Position numbers and translations under genes: made by a program. The notes beneath the pieces were generated by a model. That model searched no databases. It saw nothing but the letters and a program-made list of their open reading frames with translations, and was not told the DNA's origin. From NCBI GenBank assembly GCA_913775715.1, contig CAJYMC010000007.1, positions 124,001 to 188,000 on the forward strand: a stretch of 64,000 nucleotides of DNA, in the 5' to 3' direction. This document shows positions 25,451-35,367 of the stretch, in pieces. This DNA is from an uncultured Exiguobacterium sp. (GTDB taxonomy: Bacteria > Bacillota > Bacilli > Exiguobacteriales > Exiguobacteriaceae). Position 1 is the first letter of the stretch. Each line of letters begins with the position of its first letter.

Positions 25451-25503
25451 GCCACCGATGAAAGCAACCGACTGAAGGGTCAGAAAGGTGGTGCCGTATC
25501 GAT

Positions 25504-26022
25504 ATGGAGAAGAAACGTAATGCGTTTGAAGCCAATATCGCGGCGATTAAATTGATGATCGAACAAGATGGATTAGTTCCAGGAGACCGTATTCCATCAG
25601 AACGGGAACTGGCAGAACGACTATCCATCAGCCGACCGTCCGTACGAGAAGCATTACGGACGCTCGCTTATTTAGGCATCGTCGAGACACGACATGGAGG
25701 CGGAAGCTTTCTGTTGAACCGTGACGATCACACCTATATTCAAATCATCGCTCAATTCTTAGTGACTGGCGATTCGAAGTTCGAAGATTTGGCAGGAACG
25801 CTTCGCTTGCTTGAGCAAGCAGCGCTCGCGCAGCTGGATGACCTTTCGGTGCTTGCACCAGTCGTTGCATCCGATGCGGCGTTTCGTGAGACGTTGATTC
25901 AGACGGTCGATAACGATTTGTTTGAACGAATCTGGCGACAAGTCAATGCCTTCCATAAAAGCTTCGGTCAAGGGGAACTCTATACGCAGGCGGAACGGGA
26001 ACAACTCTTGAACCGCCCATAG
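25504..26022 (+). CDS. GntR/FadR-type transcriptional regulator, short
   Basis: The 172-residue regulator has an N-terminal winged helix (about 10-72): IPSERELAERLSISRPSVRE and the wing ETRHGGGSFLLNR are typical of the FadR subfamily. The C-terminal helical part (about 80-172) is much shorter than the usual FCD or FadR ligand domain (whole proteins about 230), and the metal-ligand histidines of FCD are not evident. It starts the operon with accD and accA and has a palindromic operator in front, so autoregulated control of malonyl-CoA synthesis is the likely job. The effector is unknown. The ATG is preceded by only a modest ribosome binding site (GGTGG upstream). Confidence 0.85.
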   Translation: MEKKRNAFEANIAAIKLMIEQDGLVPGDRIPSERELAERLSISRPSVREALRTLAYLGIVETRHGGGSFLLNRDDHTYIQIIAQFLVTGDSKFEDLAGTLRLLEQAALAQLDDLSVLAPVVASDAAFRETLIQTVDNDLFERIWRQVNAFHKSFGQGELYTQAEREQLLNRP

Positions 26023-26043
26023 GATGACAAGGGGGAACTGAAC

Positions 26044-26904
26044 GTGCAAGCATTTTTTCGAAAACCTAAAAAGTTCGTCACGTTGACTTCAAAGGAGCAA
26101 CGTGTCGATGTGCCGGTTGGCTTAATGACAAAATGTCCGAAATGTAAATTGATCCAATATACGAAACAACTGGAGGCGAACTTACGCGTCTGTTCATGTG
26201 GGTATCATCACCCATTGACTGCGCAAGAACGTTTTACGCAATTATTCGATGAAGGTTCGGTGACATATTTTGACCTGCCGGCTGTTCAAGCGGATCCACT
26301 CGGATTTGAGAACTACCCGGAAAAATTAAAAGGCGACCAAGTCAGAACGGGTCTTGAGGAAGCGATCGTCTGTGGCGTCGGGAATGTGAATGGTCACCCA
26401 CTCGTCGCTTGTGTCATGGATGCGCGATTCCGGATGGGCTCGATGGGCGCGGCAGTAGGTGCTGCGATTTCTGAAGCGGTTCGTTACGCGACGAAACATC
26501 GTCTACCTGTCACGATTTTCTCTGCTTCAGGCGGAGCACGGATGCAAGAAGGAATGGTCAGTCTCATGCAGATGGCGAAATCGAGTCTCTTCTTAAAGCA
26601 ACATTCAGATGCAGGGTTACTTTATATTTCGTGTATGACTCATCCGACGACCGGTGGTGTATCTGCAAGTTTTGCGATGCTCGGTGATTTCAATATTGCT
26701 GAACCAGGTGCGCTAATTGGATTTGCCGGTCGCCGGATCATCGAACAGACGATTCGTGAAAAACTACCGGAAGATTTCCAAACAGCAGAATTCTTATTAC
26801 AAGCAGGTCAACTGGACGATGTCGTATCACGACACGATTTGAAGACGTACTATACGCGAATCTTAAAGCTACATGCGGAGGGAACGAACCATGCAACCAT
26901 TTGA
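26044..26904 (+). CDS. accD: Acetyl-CoA carboxylase carboxyltransferase subunit beta
   Basis: The 286-residue subunit pairs with AccA to transfer carboxyl from carboxybiotin to acetyl-CoA, giving malonyl-CoA for fatty acids. An N-terminal zinc ribbon (Cys31, Cys34, Cys50, Cys52) precedes the crotonase-like carboxylase fold with [20 protein letters not shown] and a long [14 protein letters not shown]. The second zinc pair reads VCSCG, a C-x-C, whereas relatives have C-x2-C, so one residue is missing. Start is GTG 26044 with AAGGGGGAA at good distance. It overlaps accA by 14 bp, indicating translational coupling. Confidence 0.97.
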   Translation: MQAFFRKPKKFVTLTSKEQRVDVPVGLMTKCPKCKLIQYTKQLEANLRVCSCGYHHPLTAQERFTQLFDEGSVTYFDLPAVQADPLGFENYPEKLKGDQVRTGLEEAIVCGVGNVNGHPLVACVMDARFRMGSMGAAVGAAISEAVRYATKHRLPVTIFSASGGARMQEGMVSLMQMAKSSLFLKQHSDAGLLYISCMTHPTTGGVSASFAMLGDFNIAEPGALIGFAGRRIIEQTIREKLPEDFQTAEFLLQAGQLDDVVSRHDLKTYYTRILKLHAEGTNHATI

Positions 26905-27826
26905 CCAACCAGTCATCGCGTTACGCGAAAAAATTCTTGAACTTCATGATATGGCGGAAACACAAGGACTTGATTTCAAGGAAGAGCTACAACTTCTTGA
27001 AGAACGCCTTCATCGGTTAGAACTCGATATTTACGGGAATATGAAAGCGTGGAATCGTGTTCAGTTGGCGCGCCATCCAGAACGTCCAACGACACTCGAT
27101 TACATTGAATCAATTTGTGAAGATTTCATCGAACTCCACGGTGATCGTCATGGGTATGATGATGCAGCCATCGTTGGTGGAATCGGAACACTGAATGGTC
27201 GCCCCGTGACGATCATTGGTCATCAACGCGGAAAAGATACAAAAGAAAACATTCGTCGTAATTTCGGGATGCCACATCCAGAAGGATACCGAAAAGCACT
27301 GCGTCTCATGCAACAAGCGGAAAAATTCAATCGACCGATTATTACGTTCATCGACACGAAAGGGGCATACCCAGGGCGTGCGGCGGAAGAACGCGGTCAA
27401 AGTGAAGCCATCGCGAAGAACTTGTTTGAGATGGCTGGTATGACAGTGCCAATCATCTCGATCGTCATCGGTGAAGGCGGTTCAGGTGGTGCGTTAGGAA
27501 TTGGCGTTTGTGATCAGCTCTTGATGCTTGAGAACTCGACCTATTCCGTCATCTCTCCTGAAGGAGCTGCAGCATTATTATGGAAAGATGCAAGTCTTGC
27601 GGAGAAGGCTGCGGAATCAATGAAAATCACAGCACCTGATTTATTGCGCCTCGGTATCGCGGATGCCATCATCCCTGAAGTCGTCGGAGGAGCTCATCTT
27701 GATGTGTCATTACAGGCGGATAAATTAAAAACTGTATTGGTACAGAAGCTCGAAACATTGGTTCATCTGACCAAGGAAGAGCTCATCGATCAGCGGACTG
27801 AAAAATATCACCAAATTGGCACATAA
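26891..27826 (+). CDS. accA: Acetyl-CoA carboxylase carboxyltransferase subunit alpha
   Basis: The 311-residue partner of AccD completes the carboxyltransferase. Visible are [34 protein letters not shown], and the oxyanion-type glycines [14 protein letters not shown]. The start ATG 26891 lies inside accD with GGAGGGA upstream. Length fits the family (about 320). Order accD-accA-pfkA-pyk is that of Bacillus. Confidence 0.97.
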   Translation: MQPFDQPVIALREKILELHDMAETQGLDFKEELQLLEERLHRLELDIYGNMKAWNRVQLARHPERPTTLDYIESICEDFIELHGDRHGYDDAAIVGGIGTLNGRPVTIIGHQRGKDTKENIRRNFGMPHPEGYRKALRLMQQAEKFNRPIITFIDTKGAYPGRAAEERGQSEAIAKNLFEMAGMTVPIISIVIGEGGSGGALGIGVCDQLLMLENSTYSVISPEGAAALLWKDASLAEKAAESMKITAPDLLRLGIADAIIPEVVGGAHLDVSLQADKLKTVLVQKLETLVHLTKEELIDQRTEKYHQIGT

Positions 27827-27832
27827 GCACCA

Positions 27833-27846
27833 TGTAATCGCTATCA
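27833..27846 (+). promoter_or_regulatory. CcpA cre site upstream of pfkA-pyk
   Basis: TGTAATCGCTATCA fits the 14-base cre consensus TGWAANCGNTNWCA at every position. It lies 7 bases after the accA stop and about 82 bases upstream of the candidate pfkA -35 box, a place more typical of activation than of repression. Confidence 0.75.
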
Positions 27847-27914
27847 TGATTGATAATCCTCATTTCCGGAATCAGTGATGAAAAAGCTAGTGAAAGTTTA
27901 TGCAATCTGCCCTG

Positions 27915-27944
27915 TTGTAAAACAAGAAAACAACGTGCTATTTT
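27915..27944 (+). promoter_or_regulatory. Candidate pfkA-pyk promoter
   Basis: TTGTAA (27915-27920), an 18-base spacer, and TATTTT (27939-27944). Only moderate similarity to consensus; read-through from accA is also possible. Confidence 0.4.
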
Positions 27945-27946
27945 AG

Positions 27947-28942
<996 letters not shown>

Positions 28943-29007
28943 CGAACGTCGATAGGATTGGAATGGGCAAGAGAACTTGGCCAAACACCGTAGGAGGTTT
29001 ATGGAAT

Positions 29008-30756
29008 ATGCGTAGAACTAAAATTGTATGTACGATCGGACCGGCGTCAGAAAAACGTCTTCCAGAAATGATCGAAGCAGGTATGAACGTCGCTCGTTTG
29101 AACTTCTCACACGGCGATTATGAAGAACACGGTGCACGAATCACGGATATCCGTCGTGCAGCAAAAGAAGCAAACAAAATCGTTACGATTCTTCTTGATA
29201 CGAAAGGTCCAGAAATCCGGACACATACGTTTGAAGATGGAAAAGCACTTCTCGTTCGTGGACAAGAAGTCATCGTCGTCAGTGGTGACGCAAACGAAAT
29301 CGTCGGAACAAAAGATAAGTTCTCTGTTACGTATGAAGGACTTTATGATGACGTCGAAGTTGGTTCGATGATCATGCTTGATGATGGTCTCATCGGTCTT
29401 CGTGTAATTGAAAAACTTCCAAACCGTGAACTTCGTTGCTCGATCGAAAACGAAGGTGTCATTAAAACGAAAAAAGGTGTCAACTTGCCAAACGTGAAGG
29501 TTAACCTTCCTGCTTTGACTGATAAAGACGTAGCTGACATCGAATTCGGAATTAAGAGTGATGTCGACTTGATCGCACCATCATTCGTGCGCCGTGCGTC
29601 TGATGTCGTTGCGATTCGTCAATTGCTTGAGAAAAACAACGCGACTCACATCAAAATCTTCCCGAAAATCGAGAATCAAGAAGGTGTCGATAACATCGAA
29701 GAAATCCTCGCGATTTCAGACGGTTTGATGGTAGCGCGTGGTGACCTCGGTATCGAGATCCCAACAGAAGACGTGACACCAACTCAAAAAGACTTGATCA
29801 AGCTTTGTAATGACTTCGGTAAACCGGTCATCACAGCAACACAAATGCTTGATTCGATGCAACGTTTCCCACGTCCAACACGTGCTGAAGCATCAGACGT
29901 CGCGAACGCGATTCTTGATGGTACGGATGCGATCATGCTTTCAGGTGAGACAGCAGCAGGGGATTACCCGATTGAATCTGTCAAAATGATGCACTCGATC
30001 GCGAAACGTACAGAAAAAATGCTCGACTATAAACTCTTGTTGAAAGATCGTCAGACACGCAGTGAGCACACAGTAACGGATGCGATCGCTCAAGCCGTTA
30101 CGCATACAGCAATCAACTTGGATGCAAAAGCAATCTTGACACCGACACAATCGGGTTACACAGCAGCACGTATCTCGAAATACCGTCCGGAGCCTAACAT
30201 CGTCGCTGTTACACCAAGCGCACGTGTCGCACGTCAGTTGAACATCGTTTGGGGCGTATACCCAATCGTCGTCGATCATCTCTCAGACAACACGGATGAT
30301 ATGTTGACACTTGCCGCTGATACAGCGAAAGAGGCTGGTTTCGTCACAGACGGTGACCTCGTCGTCATCTCGGCTGGTATCCCTGCATTGACTGCTGGTA
30401 CAACGAACATGTTGAAAGTCCACATCGTTGGTAAAGAGATCGCGAACGGTCGCGGAATCGGCGAACGTGGTGTCGTTGGTGAAGTCGTCATCGCAAACAA
30501 TGCTGAAGAAGCAAACGCGAAAGCAAAACCTGGTATGATCCTCGTTACGAACTCAACAGATCGTGACATGATGCCTGCAATCGAGATGGCTGCAGCAATG
30601 ATCACAGTTGATGGCGGATTGACAAGCCATGCTGGAATCGTTGGACCATCACTCGGTAAACCAGTCATCGTTGGTGTCGAAGATGCATTGACAGTCTTCA
30701 AAGACGGTCAAATGATCTCAATCGATCCATTGACAGGTAAACTGTATAACGCATAA
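29008..30756 (+). CDS. pyk: Pyruvate kinase with C-terminal PEP-utilizer-like domain
   Basis: The 582-residue enzyme makes ATP and pyruvate from phosphoenolpyruvate. The barrel begins [14 protein letters not shown] and contains [16 protein letters not shown] with the catalytic Lys/Glu site and [13 protein letters not shown]. An extra domain at about 475-582, with a [10 protein letters not shown] motif, resembles the phosphohistidine domain of PEP synthase. This extension is characteristic of Bacillus-type pyruvate kinases (about 585 residues). Start ATG 29008 follows TAGGAGG with 11-base spacing; the ATG at 29001 is out of frame. Confidence 0.97.
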   Translation: MRRTKIVCTIGPASEKRLPEMIEAGMNVARLNFSHGDYEEHGARITDIRRAAKEANKIVTILLDTKGPEIRTHTFEDGKALLVRGQEVIVVSGDANEIVGTKDKFSVTYEGLYDDVEVGSMIMLDDGLIGLRVIEKLPNRELRCSIENEGVIKTKKGVNLPNVKVNLPALTDKDVADIEFGIKSDVDLIAPSFVRRASDVVAIRQLLEKNNATHIKIFPKIENQEGVDNIEEILAISDGLMVARGDLGIEIPTEDVTPTQKDLIKLCNDFGKPVITATQMLDSMQRFPRPTRAEASDVANAILDGTDAIMLSGETAAGDYPIESVKMMHSIAKRTEKMLDYKLLLKDRQTRSEHTVTDAIAQAVTHTAINLDAKAILTPTQSGYTAARISKYRPEPNIVAVTPSARVARQLNIVWGVYPIVVDHLSDNTDDMLTLAADTAKEAGFVTDGDLVVISAGIPALTAGTTNMLKVHIVGKEIANGRGIGERGVVGEVVIANNAEEANAKAKPGMILVTNSTDRDMMPAIEMAAAMITVDGGLTSHAGIVGPSLGKPVIVGVEDALTVFKDGQMISIDPLTGKLYNA

Positions 30757-30765
30757 TCCATTCAT

Positions 30766-30799
30766 GACGGACGTGACTTAGGTCATGTCCGTCTTTTTT
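30766..30799 (+). terminator. pfkA-pyk operon terminator
   Basis: A 12-bp stem GACGGACGTGAC / GTCATGTCCGTC (one mismatch) with a TTAG loop is followed by six T residues. Confidence 0.88.
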
Positions 30800-30813
30800 C
30801 ATGAGGAGGACGT

Positions 30814-31284
30814 ATGGAAGCTTATCTATTTTTGATTGCCCTCGTCTTCATCGGGGTCATCGCACAAAATAAATCATTGATTATCGCTGCAGCCTTCCTA
30901 TTGATTGTCAAGGCGATCGGACTGGATGGTCGACTGTTTCCTTCTTTGCAGGCGAAAGGAATCACGTGGGGCGTCACATTGATCACGGCAGCAATCCTCG
31001 TACCGATTGCTGCAGGGGATATCGGCTTTAAGGAACTTATTCAAAGTATTCGAGGACACATCGGTATCATTTCCTTTTTATCAGGCATTTTCGTTGCAAT
31101 CGTCGCAGCACACGGTGTCGGACTGATGAAAGAAGATCCACTCGTCACGACGGCATTGCTTGCCGGAACGATTCTCGCAGTTGGTATCTTCCGAGGAGTA
31201 CCTGTTGGTCCGCTGATTGGTGCTGGTATTGCTGCGCTCGTCATCGGGATGTGGGATGTCATCGCAAAAACGTTCACGGGATGA
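30814..31284 (+). CDS. ytwI: DUF441 family membrane protein (YtwI-like)
   Basis: The 156-residue integral membrane protein has about four to five hydrophobic helices: 3-18, 23-37, 52-68, 80-100 and 108-150. It contains the family-like segments KGITWGVTLITAAILVPIA and AGTILAVGIFRGVPVGPLIG. Function is unknown. TGAGGAGGA precedes the ATG. It lies between pyk and citZ, the same neighbourhood as ytwI in B. subtilis, and may be read by leakage from pyk. Confidence 0.88.
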   Translation: MEAYLFLIALVFIGVIAQNKSLIIAAAFLLIVKAIGLDGRLFPSLQAKGITWGVTLITAAILVPIAAGDIGFKELIQSIRGHIGIISFLSGIFVAIVAAHGVGLMKEDPLVTTALLAGTILAVGIFRGVPVGPLIGAGIAALVIGMWDVIAKTFTG

Positions 31285-31328
31285 GCGAGGGATATGAATT
31301 AATTTTTTGATAATAGTATGCAAGTTCA

Positions 31329-31357
31329 TTCACTTTTTGGGTAATTTTGTTTATACT
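31329..31357 (+). promoter_or_regulatory. citZ promoter
   Basis: TTCACT (31329-31334), a 17-base spacer, and TATACT (31352-31357) with a T-rich spacer. A start near 31364 gives a leader of about 130 nt. Confidence 0.65.
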
Positions 31358-31370
31358 AAGAACAGAAACA

Positions 31371-31437
31371 AGATGGTCTATTCAAGAGTACAGCGGTACA
31401 AGCATGGGGAACGACTCTTGAGTGGACGTCTTTTTTT
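31371..31437 (+). terminator. Terminator-like hairpin inside the citZ leader
   Basis: AGATGGTCTATTCAAGAGT pairs with ACTCTTGAGTGGACGTCT across a 24-nt loop and is followed directly by seven T residues. It begins about 8 nt after the predicted citZ transcription start. It could attenuate citZ, produce a short RNA, or simply stop read-through from ytwI. Confidence 0.7.
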
Positions 31438-31448
31438 CAATACGGAAA

Positions 31449-31462
31449 TGAAAGCGTTTTAA
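31449..31462 (+). promoter_or_regulatory. CcpA cre site in the citZ leader
   Basis: TGAAAGCGTTTTAA agrees with the cre consensus TGWAANCGNTNWCA at 13 of 14 positions. It is downstream of the promoter, where CcpA acts as a roadblock; citZ of B. subtilis is CcpA-repressed. Confidence 0.7.
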
Positions 31463-31493
31463 ATTTCTGGGGAAAAAAAGGGGGATTATTGTC

Positions 31494-32606
31494 ATGACGC
31501 AAACTAAAGGTTTAGAAGGAATCGTCGCGACTACATCGAAAATCAGTTCGATCATCGATGGTCAATTGACGTATGGCGGTTATACGATTGATGATTTGGC
31601 GGAGCACGCCTCATTTGAGGAAGTCGTCTTCTTATTGTGGAACGACCGTCTACCAAAAGAAGAGGAATTAAAGCAACTTTCGGAAGCATTGATTTCCGAA
31701 GCGCCAGTTGCGACTGCCGTTCTCGAGACGATGAAGGCAGCACCAAAGTCGGCGAATGCGATGGCGACGATTCGGACAGCGCTCTCTCAACTCGCGCTTT
31801 ACGATGAAACATCGGAAGATATGTCGACAGAGGCGAATTACGCTAAAGCCATCAAATTACAAGCGCAAATCGCAACACTCGTCACAGCGTATGCGCGTAT
31901 CAAAAAAGGACAAGAACCAATCGCACCTAAAACAGGTCTTTCTTACGCTGGAAACTTCCTGTTCATGTTGACAGGCGAAGAGCCGACAGAAGTTGCTGAA
32001 AAAGCGTTTAATCAAGCGCTTGTTCTTCATGCAGATCACGAGTTAAACGCTTCGACGTTCACGGCACGTGTTTGTGTTGCGACACTCTCTGACGTCTACT
32101 CAGGTGTGACGGCAGCGATGGGCGCATTAAAAGGACCTCTTCACGGTGGAGCGAACGAAGCTGTCATGAAGATGTTGCTTGAAATTGATTCGGTTGAAAA
32201 GGTTGACGAGTATGTTCATAATAAACTTGAGAACAAGCAAAAAATCATGGGCTTCGGTCACCGTGTCTACAAAGACGGCGACCCACGTGCGAAGCACCTT
32301 CAGGAAATGAGTCGTCAGCTGACCGCTCAAATCGGGGAACCGAAATGGTATGAGATGTCAGTTAAGATCGACGAAATCGTCCAGTCGGAAAAAGGATTGA
32401 AACCAAACGTTGATTTCTACTCCGCTTCTACGTACCATGCACTTGGACTTGATACAGAACTATTCACTCCAATCTTTGCAGTAAGTCGGATGTCAGGTTG
32501 GTTGGCGCACATTTTAGAGCAGTATAGCGATAATCGTCTGATTCGCCCACGTGCAGATTACACGGGTGAAACGCACCGGACATACGTGTCCATCGAAGAA
32601 CGTTAA
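31494..32606 (+). CDS. citZ: Citrate synthase
   Basis: The 370-residue enzyme condenses oxaloacetate and acetyl-CoA, the entry step of the TCA cycle. Key segments are LHADHELNASTFTARV, GPLHGGANEAVM, the signature GFGHRVYKDGDPRAKHL with an active-site His, and a catalytic Asp in KPNVDFYSAS. Length is that of the short Gram-positive form (372). AAAAAGGGGG precedes the ATG. It heads a citZ-icd-mdh cluster as in B. subtilis. Confidence 0.97.
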   Translation: MTQTKGLEGIVATTSKISSIIDGQLTYGGYTIDDLAEHASFEEVVFLLWNDRLPKEEELKQLSEALISEAPVATAVLETMKAAPKSANAMATIRTALSQLALYDETSEDMSTEANYAKAIKLQAQIATLVTAYARIKKGQEPIAPKTGLSYAGNFLFMLTGEEPTEVAEKAFNQALVLHADHELNASTFTARVCVATLSDVYSGVTAAMGALKGPLHGGANEAVMKMLLEIDSVEKVDEYVHNKLENKQKIMGFGHRVYKDGDPRAKHLQEMSRQLTAQIGEPKWYEMSVKIDEIVQSEKGLKPNVDFYSASTYHALGLDTELFTPIFAVSRMSGWLAHILEQYSDNRLIRPRADYTGETHRTYVSIEER

Positions 32607-32612
32607 AAGGAC

Positions 32613-32640
32613 GGAGAGGAGTAATCCTCTCCTGATTTTT
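32613..32640 (+). terminator. Intercistronic hairpin between citZ and icd
   Basis: A perfect 8-bp stem GGAGAGGA / TCCTCTCC with a GTAA tetraloop is followed by TGATTTTT. Probably a partial terminator or RNA-processing element that sets the citZ to icd ratio. Confidence 0.65.
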
Positions 32641-32677
32641 GATGTAGATTACAATTACTTAAGGGGGATTTTTAGAC

Positions 32678-33952
32678 ATGGCTACACTTCAAGGCGAAAA
32701 CATTACAGTAACGAACGGTACACTTCAAGTTCCAAACTCTCCAATCATTCCATTCATCATTGGTGACGGAACAGGACCTGACATCTGGAACGCAGCGGTA
32801 CGTGTATTTGATGCAGCAGTTGAAAAAGCATACAACGGTGAGAAGAAGATTGAATGGAAAGAAGTCTACGCTGGCGAAAAAGCATTCAACAAGACAGGCA
32901 ACTGGTTGCCGGAAGAGACACTTGATCTCATCCGTGAGCACATCATTGCAATCAAAGGACCACTTACGACACCAGTCGGCGGCGGTATTCGTTCATTGAA
33001 CGTTGCACTTCGTCAAGAGCTTGACTTATACACATGCCTTCGCCCAGTTCGTTACTTCACAGGTGTACCTTCACCGGTTAAACGCCCAGAAGATACAGAT
33101 ATGGTCATCTTCCGTGAGAACACTGAAGATATCTACGCAGGAATCGAATATGCAGAAGGCAGCGAAGGTGCTGAAAAACTGCTTCAATTCCTTCAAAACG
33201 AAATGGGTGTCAATAAAATCCGTTTCCCTGAGACATCTGGTCTTGGAATCAAACCGATTTCAAAAGAGGGAACAGAACGCCTCGTTCGTGCAGCAATCGA
33301 ATATGCACTCGAGAACAAACGTGCTTCACTGACACTCGTTCATAAAGGAAACATCATGAAGTTCACTGAAGGAGCTTTCAAAAATTGGGGTTATGAGCTT
33401 GCTGAGCGTGAATATGCAGAGCACGTCTTCACTTGGAACCAGTATGATCGTATCAAAGAAGAAGAAGGAACAGATGCTGCGAACAAAGCACAAGCAGACG
33501 CAGAAGCTGCTGGTAAATTGATCGTAAAAGATTCAATCGCTGATATCTTCTTACAACAAATCTTGACTCGTCCAAAAGAGTTTGATGTCGTTGCGACAAT
33601 GAACCTGAACGGTGACTACATCTCGGATGCACTTGCTGCACAAGTCGGTGGTATCGGAATCGCACCTGGAGCAAACATCAACTACATGACAGGTCACGCA
33701 ATCTTTGAAGCAACTCACGGTACAGCACCGAAATACGCTGGACTCGATAAAGTAAACCCATCATCTGTCATCTTGTCAGGCGAAATGATGTTCCGTCACC
33801 TCGGTTGGAACGAAGCAGCAGATCTCATCATCAAATCAATGGAAACATCGATTGAATCGAAAGTCGTCACATACGACTTCGCGCGTCTCATGGATGGTGC
33901 GACTGAAGTGAAGTGTTCTGAATTCGCGGACGAACTCATCAAAAACATGTAA
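32678..33952 (+). CDS. icd: NADP-dependent isocitrate dehydrogenase
   Basis: The 424-residue TCA enzyme oxidatively decarboxylates isocitrate to 2-oxoglutarate. It shows [14 protein letters not shown], the substrate-site [16 protein letters not shown], and the metal-binding [20 protein letters not shown] with GTAPKYAG nearby. Length equals B. subtilis Icd (423). AAGGGGG stands 11 bases before the ATG. The codon bias is strongly optimised, as for abundant enzymes. Confidence 0.97.
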   Translation: MATLQGENITVTNGTLQVPNSPIIPFIIGDGTGPDIWNAAVRVFDAAVEKAYNGEKKIEWKEVYAGEKAFNKTGNWLPEETLDLIREHIIAIKGPLTTPVGGGIRSLNVALRQELDLYTCLRPVRYFTGVPSPVKRPEDTDMVIFRENTEDIYAGIEYAEGSEGAEKLLQFLQNEMGVNKIRFPETSGLGIKPISKEGTERLVRAAIEYALENKRASLTLVHKGNIMKFTEGAFKNWGYELAEREYAEHVFTWNQYDRIKEEEGTDAANKAQADAEAAGKLIVKDSIADIFLQQILTRPKEFDVVATMNLNGDYISDALAAQVGGIGIAPGANINYMTGHAIFEATHGTAPKYAGLDKVNPSSVILSGEMMFRHLGWNEAADLIIKSMETSIESKVVTYDFARLMDGATEVKCSEFADELIKNM

Positions 33953-33974
33953 TCCGATCAGGAGGAATGAGTCG

Positions 33975-34913
33975 ATGAACAGACGGAAGAAGATCGCAGT
34001 CATTGGAAGTGGCTTTACGGGAGCGACGACGGCACTCTATCTTGCTCAACGAGAGCTAGGAGATATCGTCCTCGTCGACCGGCCAGAGCAAGAAAATCCG
34101 ACGAAAGGAAAGGCGCTCGATATACAAGAAGCAGCGCCAATCATCGGATTTGATGCTTCGGTAAAAGGGACATCGGATTATGCGGACATCAACGGTGCGG
34201 ATATCGTCGTCATCACTGCCGGTATCGCGCGAAAGCCGGGTATGAGCCGTGAAGACCTCGTGAGTACGAATGCTGCCGTCATGACAGCTGTGACGAAGGA
34301 AGTCGTCGCGCATGCGCCGGAATCAATCATCATTGTTTTGACGAACCCTGTCGATGCGATGACGTATACGGTCTATCAAGCATCTGGTTTTCCGAAAGAG
34401 CGTGTCATTGGTCAATCCGGCGTCCTCGACACAGCACGTTTCCGGACATTCTTAGCAGAAGAACTCAACGTTTCTGTGAAGGACGTATCGGGGTTCGTGC
34501 TTGGTGGACACGGAGATGATATGGTACCGCTACTGCGCTATTCGCAAGTAGGGGGAATCCCGATTGAGAAGCTCGTATCGAAAGAACGATTGGATGCGAT
34601 CGTTGACCGGACCCGTAAAGGGGGCGGTGAAATCGTTCAGTTACTCGGAAACGGTTCCGCTTATTACGCACCGGCAGCGGCAATCGCTGAGATGGTTGAA
34701 GCGATCTTGAAGGACCAACGACGTATTCTTCCGGCCATCGCTTATCTCGAAGGCGAATACGGATACAACGATATGTACTTTGGTGTACCGGTCATCCTTG
34801 GTGGGAATGGTGTCGAGCATGTCTACGAACTCGAACTGACTGCCGATGAACAAGAAGCGCTGAACCGATCTGCGTCTACCGTCCGTTCAGTACTCGACTT
34901 ATTAAAATCCTGA
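33975..34913 (+). CDS. mdh: Malate dehydrogenase
   Basis: The 312-residue LDH-like malate dehydrogenase oxidises malate to oxaloacetate with NAD. The dinucleotide motif [12 protein letters not shown] is at about 8-19 and is followed by an acidic Asp (LVDRPE) that favours NAD. Substrate arginines lie in [10 protein letters not shown] and DTARFRTF, and the catalytic His in [10 protein letters not shown]. It follows icd by 22 bases with AGGAGGAA before the ATG. Confidence 0.97.
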   Translation: MNRRKKIAVIGSGFTGATTALYLAQRELGDIVLVDRPEQENPTKGKALDIQEAAPIIGFDASVKGTSDYADINGADIVVITAGIARKPGMSREDLVSTNAAVMTAVTKEVVAHAPESIIIVLTNPVDAMTYTVYQASGFPKERVIGQSGVLDTARFRTFLAEELNVSVKDVSGFVLGGHGDDMVPLLRYSQVGGIPIEKLVSKERLDAIVDRTRKGGGEIVQLLGNGSAYYAPAAAIAEMVEAILKDQRRILPAIAYLEGEYGYNDMYFGVPVILGGNGVEHVYELELTADEQEALNRSASTVRSVLDLLKS

Positions 34914-34918
34914 ATCTA

Positions 34919-34958
34919 AAAAAGACGAATCTGTCACTTTCGACAGGTTCGTCTTTTT
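34919..34958. terminator. mdh terminator (bidirectional)
   Basis: AAAAAGACGAATCTGTC with near-complement GACAGGTTCGTCTTTTT and a 6-nt loop, lying between convergent mdh and the Cys-rich membrane protein gene. Confidence 0.9.
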
Positions 34959-34965
34959 CGCCTTT

Positions 34966-35202
34966 TCATAATCGATAAGGCGAGGCATGGTGTGATAATT
35001 TAGCATACCAAGGACAGACCAGTATGAGCAGAAATGTGAACCATGGAACCAAATAACCGATTCGAAGGAAGTAACCTTGGTGTTCCATATGGAGGTGCTG
35101 TGGATTCTGACAATACGGGCAAGGTAGTCCGTGAGCAGACCATATCAAACGATAAATCGTTCGAGCAGACCAAGATTGACGACAAACAGTACAGCGTGCC
35201 AC
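34966..35202 (-). CDS. Cys-rich small membrane protein (C-x2-C-x20-C-x2-C type)
   Basis: The 78-residue protein has an N-terminal zinc-ribbon-like module with Cys4, Cys7, Cys28 and Cys31, whose spacing C-x2-C-x20-C-x2-C is that of the TIGR04104 (cxxc_20_cxxc) family. One hydrophobic segment follows (about 46-64), then a short His-containing tail. Function is unknown. Start is GTG 35202: AAAGGAG lies 8 bases before it, and that site would be inside the gene if the ATG at 35220 were used. It is not part of the B. subtilis mdh-phoP interval. Confidence 0.78.
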   Translation of the reverse strand: MARCTVCRQSWSARTIYRLIWSAHGLPCPYCQNPQHLHMEHQGYFLRIGYLVPWFTFLLILVCPWYAKLSHHASPYRL

Positions 35203-35367
35203 AAAATAGGCTCCTTTCATATATGAGCGTGTAATATAAATTGCTTATTTCACATCATACGATCCATGTAGGATAAAAGTTCCAATTTTAAAAAACATGC
35301 AGAATAAATGCTTGTATTAGGGTAAGGACAAAGGTACGTCATTTTATTCCACTAAGGGGGATTCCAC

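Noticed and set aside
35300..35325. GGGTAA upstream of the adhB-like gene as a SigB promoter
   Set aside because: No GTTT-like -35 element at the required 12-15 base distance (CAGAAT is found).
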